NCBI RefSeq assembly: GCF_002368095.1
Contig: NZ_AP018227.1
Coordinates: 1,254,297 to 1,318,296 of the forward strand
Direction: 5' to 3'
Source: Calothrix parasitica NIES-267
Lineage (GTDB): Bacteria; Cyanobacteriota; Cyanobacteriia; Cyanobacteriales; Nostocaceae
DNA length: 64,000 nt
Position 1 is the stretch's first letter; the number at the start of each line of letters is the position of its first letter. Both the position numbers and the translations under genes were made by a program. The notes beneath the pieces were generated by a model. That model did no database searches. It saw nothing but the letters and a program-made list of their open reading frames with translations, and was not told the origin of the DNA. Below, piece by piece: positions 18,887 through 28,125 of the stretch.

Positions 18887-21800
18887 ATGATAACTAACCC
18901 TACCTCTACCGTAATTTTTGTTGATAGCAATGTTGCTGACTACCAATCTCTGGCTAACAGCGTCGAACCAGGGACAGAAGTAGTTGTCTTGGATAGCAAC
19001 CGTAATGGTATTGAGCAAATTACTGAAGTACTAGCTAATTACGACAATTTAGATAGCGTACAAATTCTTTCTCACGGAGATTCAGCCGCTTTACAACTTG
19101 GGAATGGCAGTCTAGATAACAATAATATTGAGAGCTACGAAAACCAATTGCAACAGTGGGGAAAAGCTCTAAGTGAAAACGGTGATATTCTTTTATATGG
19201 CTGTAATGTCGCAGAAGGCGAACCAGGACAAGCTTTTATAAATCGCTTGGGAGAGATTACCGCAGCAGATATTGCTGCCTCCGAAGATTTGACGGGTAGT
19301 AGCAATCTGAGGGGAGACTGGGTATTAGAAGCAACTACTGGCTTTATCGAAGCTCCTCTAGCATTTCAAGTAGAGGCAATGTCGGCTTTTAATTCTGTGT
19401 TGCAAACCTTTGTGGTTACGAATAATAACGATAGTGGTGAAGGTTCTTTACGAAAAGCCATTCTTGATGCGGAAAATAATAGTAATAGCGGGACAATAGA
19501 CATCATTGAGATAAATGAAGGCTTAACTATTAATTTAGCTGACAGCTTGCCAACTATTAGCGAGGATGTTGAAATCCGAGGTAACGGTGCTGTAATTAAT
19601 GGCTTGAACCGACATCAAATTGTAGCGATTAATGGCAAAGACGATACACAAGTAATCTTCTCCAATCTTTCCTTAACAAATGGTCGTGTCAGAGGTAGTA
19701 CTGGGCAAAGAGGCGGAGGCGGAGGCTTAGGTGCTGGTGGTGCTTTATTTATTAACAACGGTACGGTAATTGCGAATGACGTTAATTTTACTGGCAATAT
19801 TGCTGCTGGTGGTAATAGTATTTTTGGAGCCAGAGGCGGTAGTGCTGAGAGAACGGGTGAAAATGGAGGTTTTGGGGGAATTGTCAATTTAACTGGTACT
19901 GCTTTTGCTGACCCAACTCTTGCTAATGGTGGCAGAGGTGGTGCTCGTGGAAGAAGAAATGGTGAGAGTGGTCGTAGCGGTACTAGCGGTCAGGATGGTA
20001 GCTTTGGCAATGGCGGAGGTTCTGGTGGAGGCGGAGGCGGAGGCGAATCCGGTGGATTGCAAGAAGGTAAAGGTGGTTTTGGTGGTGATGGTGGTGATGG
20101 TGGTTTCGGTGCTGGAGGCGGTGCTGGAGGCGGTGCTGGCTCGAATCCCAATAGGCGAAGAAGAAGAAGAACCGCATTAGGCGGTGATGGCGGTGATGGC
20201 GGAGCATTTGGCGGTGATGGCGGTGATGGTGTTGATGTCGCACCAAATGGAAGTAGAGGTCCAGGTGTTCGCGGTGGCGGTGGTGCTGGACTCGGTGGTG
20301 CTATTTTTGTCAATCAAGGTGCTGATTTAATACTTCTTAACAGTAATTTTTCTGATAATTCCGCTACTGGAGGAACTGGTGCTAACAATGGTCAAGCAAA
20401 GGGACGTGACATTTTTGTTAGGGATAATGCTTCGGTTTCTCGGGCTAATACTAATGTTGCCACGGGAAATAACTTAGATAATGGTCGCGTCTTTGGTGAC
20501 ATCAGCAATTTTATTCTGCCCACAATTAATATCGCACCGGTCAATAATTTATCCGAATCCAATCCCGATACAGGTGGTTCTTTTAATTTATCTCTGAACA
20601 GAGCTTTACCAGTAGATTTAGTTGTTAATTATACCATTGCGGGAACTGCTATCAATGGCGAAGATTTTGAAATCCCCAGTAGCGTGACAATTCCTGCGGG
20701 AGATAGAACAGGTTCTATCAATGCTGAAGTTATTGACGACCGCATTTTCGACCCCGGTGAAAATATTATTGTCACCTTAGAAGATTCGCCACTTTACAAT
20801 CTCGGTGCTTCTATTTCTGCTGAGTTAAGCATTGTAGACGACGAACCAGATATTAGCCTTGATGGTACAGATGCAGTAGAAGGGGAGAGTAACGGTCAGT
20901 TTATCTTTAATTTAAACCCCAATGCTCCTGAAGGTCGTTCTTTGAGCTTTAGCATTACTGGGGGAACAGCAGAACTAGATACGGATTACAGGCTTCTTAA
21001 TGCTGACGATGAGCCGATTGTTCCCGATGAAGCTGGTAATTTTTCCCTAGATATTTCTGGTGAAGAACAAGTTGTGGTTAAACTAGATGCCACAGGAATC
21101 ACAGGGGGGATTCCCGATTTTGACGATTCGATTGCTGAAGGAAATGAGACGGTAGAAATTACGCTTAATCCTGATGAAGAGTATGGTGGTGGTGGAAATA
21201 CCATAACCGCAAATATTGTTGACAATGACAGTCCCCCCACAATTGACGTTGTTGCGGGAGATAATGCTACCGAAGAGAACTCTACACCTGGTGTTTTCCA
21301 GCTTAATTTCTCCAATCCCTTACTCAGTAATGGTACTGAGAATGATGATGAAGATGCCGTATTTAACTTTACTATCGGTGGAGATGCTACGCGGGGTGAA
21401 GACTACAAATTGGTTTTGGTTGCTAATAATACAGAGCAAGATATTATCGGCAACAGTTTCTCGCTACCAGAAGGTACGACTACCGCCACAATTGAAGTCA
21501 GACCCGTTGATGAAAATAATCAAGAAGTCAATGAAAACGTTACTTTTGACCTCAATGAAGGAGAAGGATACGAACTAGGAGAAACTTCAGCAGAGATTAT
21601 TATTGAAGACAGCGGTAGGAATGATGCGGATAATGTGGTAGGGGTGCAAATTATCGAATCTCAAGGTTCGACTAACCTCATAGAAGGACAAACTACCGAT
21701 AACTATACGATAGAGTTAACCAGTCAACCTACTAGCGATGTCACGATTAATTTTGCTACCGATGCTACTCAGGTAGAGAATATTGACCCCATCACTTTTA

Positions 21801-24800
21801 CCCCGGAAAACTTCAACATCAGACAAAACGTTACGGTGGTTTCTGTTGATGACGATATAGCTACAGAAGACCGTACTGTTACTATTTCCCATACTGCAAC
21901 CAGTGATGATGCTGCTTATCAGGGAATTGCGATTAACGAAGTTACTGCCAATATTACCGAAAATGATGTTCCTGGGATTGTTATTGGCAACGGAAACAAT
22001 TTTACAGTAGCCGAAGGGGAAGCAGGGCAAACCTACACCATTGCTCTAGCAACCCAACCCACAGCAGATGTCACCATTAGTTTTGGCATTAGCGAAGATA
22101 TCGAAGCTATTACACCCATAACTTTTACTCCCGATAACTTTGCTACTCCTCAAGAGATTACCGTTACTGCTGCGATTGATAATGATGTAGAACCAACGGA
22201 ATTTCAAAACATCACTCACATTCTTGAAAGTAACGACCCCGTTTATAATGGCTTATCAGTACAACCCCTTCCCATTGCCATTAACGAACTCAGTTTTGAT
22301 AATATCGAGACAGCAGGGGGTTTAAATAATGCCCTCAATTCGATTCAAGATTCCCTTGACGCTCAGTTTCGAGCCATTGAATTACCCTTTATTGGTTCTC
22401 TAGAAACTCTCGCACCAGATTTAATCGGTAGTTTTCAAGCTAGCTTAATTAATCGGGTGCAGACGGGAGGAGTATTAGACGTAAATAAACTTAGCGGGTT
22501 AATTGAAGAAACTATTGCAGAGATTTTAGAAGTTGATGTAGAAGTACGTCAAAATCTTTCGGAAGAAGAAGCCACTTTTGATATTTCAGTTGCTAAAGAA
22601 TTTAACCTTGGCGATATCGACCTGGATGCGGATTTAGGATTGCCGGGATTGGGAATTGATGTTGATGGTAGTGTTGACCTCAATTTTGATTACCAGTTTG
22701 ATTTGGGATTTGGCATTAACCAGGAATTTGGTTTCTTTATCGATACAGAAAAAACCAATTTTACCGCAGGAATCGACCTTGGTTTGAGTGACGATTTCCA
22801 AGCAACTGGTAATCTGGGCTTTTTGGAACTGGATTTGGTCAATGATGAAGAAAATCCCACGGCTGTTAGTGCTGATTTTACTTTAGGACTCAATGACATT
22901 GATAATGAAGATGCAAATAATGAAGATTTAAATAATACGGAAAATTCAAATAATACCGAAAATGCAGATAATGAAGAAGATGTAGACGGCGACCGTCTAA
23001 CCAGCACAGAATTAAGAAATGCTTCTTTCGATGACATATCTAACCTCTTCAATCCCAGTGCTTCAGCAACCGCCAATCTTGGTTTAAAAGCCGTTACCAG
23101 CATTCAAGCTGATACTGCTTTCCCCAGTATTAATTTCGATTTAGCTGGGGAATTTGGTTCGTTTACCTTTGAAGATGGAGAAGCCGTTGGTGATTTTTCT
23201 CCTACAATCGCGTTTAATAACGTACAGCTAGATTTAGGCAGTTTTCTCTCCGACTTTGCTCGCCCCGTAGTTGGTAACATTAATAGCATTATCGACCCAT
23301 TCCGTCCCATAGTTGATTTTCTCAACACCGATACGGCAATTCTCAACGACCTGAGAATTGCGGACGGTTTCGATAGCAATGGTAACGGTGAAATTAGCGT
23401 GATTGAATTAGCGTTCGGTCTTGCAGAATTGACGGGAAATGCTCCCAACGTTAACTTTCAGGAAGCTTTCAACCAAATTACAGAACTGGTCGCTCTGTCA
23501 GATGCTCTTAATGAATCTATCGCGGGTGATGAAGGGATTCTCATTGATGTGGGTTCTTATGAGTTAGGAAACTTTGATGCTAGCAATCCCGATGCCGACC
23601 CGACTGAGGTTGAAGCAGAGCAAACCGCCAGTGCAGCTACTTTAGAGCAACAACTCGATGATGCTCCCGATGCTGGTAGCGGAGGTATCCAGAAAGCAAA
23701 TACCAATAGGATACTTCGTAACAATAATTTCGATATTCCTCTAATTAGCAATCCCTTTAGCGCCATCGACTTGCTCTTAGGTAAAGATGTTGCTTTGTTT
23801 ACTTACGACCTTCCCGCTTTAGAAGTTGGATTCGACGTAGAACAAACGTTTCCCATTTTTGGCCCGATTAGCGCTTTGCTCGAAGGTGATTTTAATGTCG
23901 CTCTAGACCTTGCTTTTGGCTTCGATACCTTTGGCTTCAATCAATGGTCTGCGAATAATTTCGACCCCTTAGAATCCTTTAGAGTCCTCGATGGTTTCTT
24001 TGTCAGCGACCGCGAAAATCCCGACGGTACGGGGGAAGATGTAGATGAGTTGGTGGCAACTGCTACTATTGCAGCAGGATTGGGTGTAGACCTTGTTGCT
24101 CTTTCGGGCTTTCTCAAAGGAGGTTTAGAAGGTATTATTGGTCTTGATTTAATTGATGGTGGGGAAATCAACGGTACGGATGACGGCAGACTGCGGGCTT
24201 CGGAGATTTTCTCGCGCATCACCACACCTTTTGAACTATTCCAATTAAACGGCATCGTTAACGCCTTTTTGGGTGCAGAAGTTAAATTGTTTAGGAGAAC
24301 GGTATTTGAGCAACGAATTGCTACTTTCCCCCTCGCTGAGTTTAGTGTCGGGGGCAAAGGTAATAGTTTTAGTAGTGTCTTGGATGGGGTGATTTCTGGC
24401 GGTACGGTCTTCTTTGATGCTAACTTCAATGGTATTCAAGACCCCAACGAACCTTTCACATTTAGCAATGCTGATGGTAGCTACGATTTGGATATTCCTT
24501 TCTCTCCCTTCGACCTTAATAGTAATGGTATTATAGACCCCGAAGAAGGTAGAGTGGTTATCGTTAACGGTATTGATATCTCCACATCTTTACCGCAAAC
24601 TGCACCAATTATTACAACACCCAATGCGACTGTTGCCACTCCGTTAACTAGCTTGACTAGTGAAATCGCCAAACCCGATTTAGATGCAGCACAAGCAGAA
24701 GTAATTAATGCTTTCGGTTTACCTGAAAATAGCGATTTATATAATGATGACCCCGAAACTGCCGAATTATCGGTTCTGGGTTTACAATCTCAACTGCAAA

Positions 24801-27265
24801 ATTTGATTATCTTAACCACCCAAACTATTGCTGCAACAGCTTTTACAGGACAAGCAATTAATAATAGCAATATTTTGACTCAAGATGGTTTAATTTACCT
24901 TGATAACAACAATAACCAACAGTTCGATGATGGGGATTTAGAAGTATTATTAAACGAGAATGGCGACCGCTTTTTCGATGCTAACGACAACGGAGAATTA
25001 GATGATAATGAAGTTTCTTCTACGGTTAATGAAGCAGAAATTGCCAGTGCGATTTTGCAAGGGATAGTCGAGCGTGTTAATAGTGGTGAAACACCAGTTC
25101 TTAGCGATACCGATACCGTAACAGCTATTATTAATCAAGCTTTAGCTTTTGCAATTTCCGAAGACCCGAACATCAATCTCGACGAAACAGCAATCGCTAA
25201 TCTAACAGCAACTATAGTCGAAAATAATCTCGCCATTGAAAATATCTTAGGTAAAACCTTTCTTTCTGAAGCCGAACAAAGACAGCAAATTACCCAGGAG
25301 TATGTATTTATTGATGTTAACAATAACGGCATACAAGATAGTGACGAACCTTCTTCTTTAGTAGATGAAACAGGTGGGGACGAGTTAGATATTACTCCTT
25401 TTGATACCAATGAAAACGGTCAATTAGATGTGCGAGTTGTTGTTGAAGGAGCATCCCCAGATTTTGTTTTTGTTGATAGTAACGCTAACGGTGAATTTGA
25501 TGCTGATGAGCCATTTTCAGTTGTTAATCCTAGCGGTGACAACGACTTAGAAATTGATTTCATTGACAATAACGGCAACGGCGTACAAGATGAAAATGAA
25601 TCTTTCTTAATAACTTCTCCTCTCAATCCCGACGGTACTGAGGTAGCAATTTCTCCTTTCGATTTGAATGAAAATGGGGTTTTAGAACTAGGAGAAGACG
25701 ATAACAATAACGGTATCTTAGACCCAGGAGAAGACGACAATGAAAATGGTATCTTAGAATTAAACGAACTAGGGCAAGTGGTTCTTCAAGGTACCCCTGT
25801 AGACCAATGGTCATTTGTGGATAGCAATGGTGACGGGGAATTTAATCGTGGGGAACTCTTTTCTCCCGTATTTGATGATGGAACTGATGCTCTTGATGCT
25901 TTTGTCGAACCAGCTAAATTATATGTCGATGTTGCAAAATCTCCCGAATTAGCTGGTGGATTCCAACATTTAGTCATCAATCCCTTAGCAACTATCTCCC
26001 GTCTAAAAGCTGAATCTACCGATACTACAGTAGCTCAAAACCGAGTTAAAAGCGCATTAGGGCTACCAGAAGATGTGGATCTGCTCAACTTCGATGCTTT
26101 ACAAGCAGCCTCCGACGACGACCCCAACTGGCTAGAAGTCTATGCTGCACAAGTTCAGGTGCAAAATACCCTCGTCCAAATAGAAGCGGTAACGGGAGTT
26201 GACGAAACCGAAATTGTTGAAGTGCTATCAAATGAAATCGCGAACTCTGAAAATCTCGATTTGAGCGACTCAACTCAAGTAGAAGGAATTATCAGCGAAC
26301 TTGCTCCCGAATTGGCAGAAAATACTGTTGATGGTGCAGCAGAAATCATTACTGAAAGTAACGAGCGCATTGATAATATTGCTGCGGATGGAACTATCGT
26401 AGACCGCGAAAAATCAATAGAAATCGTCCAAGTACAGCAAGTAGCTCAAAGCGATGACCCAGAAGGTACGGTAGAAGATTTAGTGGAATTAGGTACGAAT
26501 TCGGGAAATATTACAGCAATTGTCGATGAAAACACGGGAGAAGAACTCACCGCACAAATTGAAAGCGCTGAAGAAATCGACCCGACTACCCGTCCCGATT
26601 TTAGCAATAGTCGTCCTATCGCCGAACCCGATTCCGTAACTATCGATATTGATACATCAGTTACGATTGATGTTTTAAGCAATGACAGCGACCCAGATAA
26701 CGATGCGATTGAAATTGTAGATATTTTTGCTTCTGATAATGCAGAAGTAGTTATTAACCCAGAGAATACCCTAACCTATACTCCTAATGACGGTTTTACA
26801 GGAGAAGATATTATTTTTTATGCCATTCAAGATAGTAACGGCAATGTTGATAATAATATCGTTAACCTGAGAGTTAGAAATGAAATAGTTGTTAGCGAAA
26901 GCGATACAAACATTCAAGGAACGGAACAAGCCGACGATATAATTGGTAATTCACAAGGTAATATTATTACTGGTTTGGGTGGCAGGGATTTGTTTATTTA
27001 CAACGAAATAGGGGACAATCCAGACACCATTACCGATTTTGTTCTAGGAGAAGACAAAATAGTCTTGACCAATTTATTAGCTAATACAGACTTTCAAGGA
27101 AACAATCCCATTGCTGATGATTTTGTCCAATTTAATGCTAGTGGTAGCGATACGGTGCTATCAATTGATAGTGATGGTTTGGGCAACTTACAACCTCAAG
27201 CTTTGTTGATTGTACAAAATGTAGCTGTTGAAGACTTGAACAATTCCAATAACTTTGAATTTTGA
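18887..27265 (+). CDS. Giant DUF4347 / Calx-beta / RTX-type secreted protein
   Basis: A 2792-aa very acidic protein. Domains: DUF4347 about 1-165 (VIFVDSNVADYQSL, ILSHGDSAALQLGN, LLYGCNVAEGE); a beta-helix-like part about 175-250; a Gly-rich stretch about 270-470 containing an Arg run; Calx-beta-type repeats about 540-900; two further beta domains about 918-1130; a long acidic region with EF-hand-like loops (DSNGNGEIS; several DxNxNGxxDxxE loops about 1838-2330); a cadherin-like/tandem-95 domain about 2573-2660; a C-terminus about 2672-2792 (DDIIGNSQGNIITGLGGRDLFIY, ITDFVLGEDKI) typical of type I secretion substrates. It has no N-terminal signal peptide, consistent with C-terminal secretion. 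Likely a calcium-binding surface or extracellular protein. Confidence 0.88.
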   Translation: MITNPTSTVIFVDSNVADYQSLANSVEPGTEVVVLDSNRNGIEQITEVLANYDNLDSVQILSHGDSAALQLGNGSLDNNNIESYENQLQQWGKALSENGDILLYGCNVAEGEPGQAFINRLGEITAADIAASEDLTGSSNLRGDWVLEATTGFIEAPLAFQVEAMSAFNSVLQTFVVTNNNDSGEGSLRKAILDAENNSNSGTIDIIEINEGLTINLADSLPTISEDVEIRGNGAVINGLNRHQIVAINGKDDTQVIFSNLSLTNGRVRGSTGQRGGGGGLGAGGALFINNGTVIANDVNFTGNIAAGGNSIFGARGGSAERTGENGGFGGIVNLTGTAFADPTLANGGRGGARGRRNGESGRSGTSGQDGSFGNGGGSGGGGGGGESGGLQEGKGGFGGDGGDGGFGAGGGAGGGAGSNPNRRRRRRTALGGDGGDGGAFGGDGGDGVDVAPNGSRGPGVRGGGGAGLGGAIFVNQGADLILLNSNFSDNSATGGTGANNGQAKGRDIFVRDNASVSRANTNVATGNNLDNGRVFGDISNFILPTINIAPVNNLSESNPDTGGSFNLSLNRALPVDLVVNYTIAGTAINGEDFEIPSSVTIPAGDRTGSINAEVIDDRIFDPGENIIVTLEDSPLYNLGASISAELSIVDDEPDISLDGTDAVEGESNGQFIFNLNPNAPEGRSLSFSITGGTAELDTDYRLLNADDEPIVPDEAGNFSLDISGEEQVVVKLDATGITGGIPDFDDSIAEGNETVEITLNPDEEYGGGGNTITANIVDNDSPPTIDVVAGDNATEENSTPGVFQLNFSNPLLSNGTENDDEDAVFNFTIGGDATRGEDYKLVLVANNTEQDIIGNSFSLPEGTTTATIEVRPVDENNQEVNENVTFDLNEGEGYELGETSAEIIIEDSGRNDADNVVGVQIIESQGSTNLIEGQTTDNYTIELTSQPTSDVTINFATDATQVENIDPITFTPENFNIRQNVTVVSVDDDIATEDRTVTISHTATSDDAAYQGIAINEVTANITENDVPGIVIGNGNNFTVAEGEAGQTYTIALATQPTADVTISFGISEDIEAITPITFTPDNFATPQEITVTAAIDNDVEPTEFQNITHILESNDPVYNGLSVQPLPIAINELSFDNIETAGGLNNALNSIQDSLDAQFRAIELPFIGSLETLAPDLIGSFQASLINRVQTGGVLDVNKLSGLIEETIAEILEVDVEVRQNLSEEEATFDISVAKEFNLGDIDLDADLGLPGLGIDVDGSVDLNFDYQFDLGFGINQEFGFFIDTEKTNFTAGIDLGLSDDFQATGNLGFLELDLVNDEENPTAVSADFTLGLNDIDNEDANNEDLNNTENSNNTENADNEEDVDGDRLTSTELRNASFDDISNLFNPSASATANLGLKAVTSIQADTAFPSINFDLAGEFGSFTFEDGEAVGDFSPTIAFNNVQLDLGSFLSDFARPVVGNINSIIDPFRPIVDFLNTDTAILNDLRIADGFDSNGNGEISVIELAFGLAELTGNAPNVNFQEAFNQITELVALSDALNESIAGDEGILIDVGSYELGNFDASNPDADPTEVEAEQTASAATLEQQLDDAPDAGSGGIQKANTNRILRNNNFDIPLISNPFSAIDLLLGKDVALFTYDLPALEVGFDVEQTFPIFGPISALLEGDFNVALDLAFGFDTFGFNQWSANNFDPLESFRVLDGFFVSDRENPDGTGEDVDELVATATIAAGLGVDLVALSGFLKGGLEGIIGLDLIDGGEINGTDDGRLRASEIFSRITTPFELFQLNGIVNAFLGAEVKLFRRTVFEQRIATFPLAEFSVGGKGNSFSSVLDGVISGGTVFFDANFNGIQDPNEPFTFSNADGSYDLDIPFSPFDLNSNGIIDPEEGRVVIVNGIDISTSLPQTAPIITTPNATVATPLTSLTSEIAKPDLDAAQAEVINAFGLPENSDLYNDDPETAELSVLGLQSQLQNLIILTTQTIAATAFTGQAINNSNILTQDGLIYLDNNNNQQFDDGDLEVLLNENGDRFFDANDNGELDDNEVSSTVNEAEIASAILQGIVERVNSGETPVLSDTDTVTAIINQALAFAISEDPNINLDETAIANLTATIVENNLAIENILGKTFLSEAEQRQQITQEYVFIDVNNNGIQDSDEPSSLVDETGGDELDITPFDTNENGQLDVRVVVEGASPDFVFVDSNANGEFDADEPFSVVNPSGDNDLEIDFIDNNGNGVQDENESFLITSPLNPDGTEVAISPFDLNENGVLELGEDDNNNGILDPGEDDNENGILELNELGQVVLQGTPVDQWSFVDSNGDGEFNRGELFSPVFDDGTDALDAFVEPAKLYVDVAKSPELAGGFQHLVINPLATISRLKAESTDTTVAQNRVKSALGLPEDVDLLNFDALQAASDDDPNWLEVYAAQVQVQNTLVQIEAVTGVDETEIVEVLSNEIANSENLDLSDSTQVEGIISELAPELAENTVDGAAEIITESNERIDNIAADGTIVDREKSIEIVQVQQVAQSDDPEGTVEDLVELGTNSGNITAIVDENTGEELTAQIESAEEIDPTTRPDFSNSRPIAEPDSVTIDIDTSVTIDVLSNDSDPDNDAIEIVDIFASDNAEVVINPENTLTYTPNDGFTGEDIIFYAIQDSNGNVDNNIVNLRVRNEIVVSESDTNIQGTEQADDIIGNSQGNIITGLGGRDLFIYNEIGDNPDTITDFVLGEDKIVLTNLLANTDFQGNNPIADDFVQFNASGSDTVLSIDSDGLGNLQPQALLIVQNVAVEDLNNSNNFEF

Positions 27266-27380
27266 TGGAATAGTTAGTGAGAATACAGGAGACAGAAAAG
27301 TTTTAAATTAAATCATTTCTGCACGTAAGAAAACAGCTTTATTCAATTGGAGTTTTATTCAATGAAAGCGGTATGAAATT

Positions 27381-27407
27381 AGGACTTATGCAATCGGCAC
27401 ATTTTTT
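27381..27407. repeat. Solo terminal repeat of a MITE-like element
   Basis: AGGACTTATGCAATCGGCAC followed by a T-run resembles the terminal repeat of the complete element at 43462-43585 (AGGACTTAC, CAA, TGGCA, T-run). Only one end is present; it abuts an adhesin gene fragment. Confidence 0.6.
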
Positions 27408-27412
27408 CGTAT

Positions 27413-27706
27413 GTTAATGGCACAATTACCGCAGGTGGTTCATCTTCTGTGGGAACGACGGTTGATTTAAATAATGTTGATAAAGACAACGACACGATTA
27501 CCATTGATAACCATGGCTTTAGTACTGGCGACCAAGTAATTTATAGTAACGGTAGCGGTGCTAGCATTGATGGCTTGACTGATGGGGATACTTATAATGT
27601 GTTGGTGATAGATAGCAATACTATTAAGTTAACCAAAGATACAGCAATTGATATTGATAATACTGGTCTTAATAGTAATATAAAACCCCGAATGGGATCT
27701 ATTTAA
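27413..27706 (+). pseudogene. Fragment of a repetitive adhesin-like gene
   Basis: An open frame begins without a start codon right after a solo terminal repeat (VNGTITAGGSSSVG...). It continues through TVDLNNVDKDNDTITIDNHG and FSTGDQVIYSNGSG, a beta-rich unit typical of very large cyanobacterial surface proteins. It has an accidental start at 27449 and ends next to a transposase fragment. It has the composition of the preceding giant gene but is not one of its repeats, so it is a relic of another large gene broken by mobile DNA. Confidence 0.6.
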
Positions 27707-28014
27707 CCAGTCGCCAATCTTTTAAGCATCAGTCGGACAAAGCAGAGATTAATTTTAGCGGTAGAATGTTCAAGAGTTCGTATCATATTTTTGACTAAAC
27801 TTTTACACCTCTCCATCCAGGGATTGGTTCTTTCTATTACCCACCTTGCTTTGACTGGAATAAAGCCCGTTTTACCCTCTCGTTCTTTTTGAAGTTTAGA
27901 TGGTTTGGGTGATAGCTTAAATCTAATCTTGGTCATTATCTGGGGATAAATTTTTTTCAACTCTTGCTCTAGTTTTTCGGGGTGGTACCCGTTGTCAATA
28001 TTCCCCTGCTGCAC
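27703..28014 (-). mobile_element. 5'-truncated IS5-like transposase
   Basis: A 103-aa ORF (GTG start) holding only the C-terminal part of a DDE transposase. NGYHPEKLEQELKKIYPQIM leads to GFIPVKARWVIERTNPWMERC, which contains the catalytic Glu region, and the tail TAKINLCFVRLMLKRLA is characteristic of IS5-group enzymes. The N-terminal half with the first Asp residues is absent, and no terminal inverted repeats were found, so the element is inactive. Confidence 0.8.
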
Positions 28015-28125
28015 TAAATGATTAAAATATATAGGCTAAAGCCGTATTTGCTATTCCGACATAATTTTCCGAACATAAGAATGTTGCAGAGTTTTTTTAT
28101 TTGAATAAAGCAACCGCTTATCCTA

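Noticed and set aside
19983..20313. Minus-strand His-rich and Pro-rich ORFs
   Set aside because: Antisense shadows of the Gly-rich segment of the giant DUF4347 protein.
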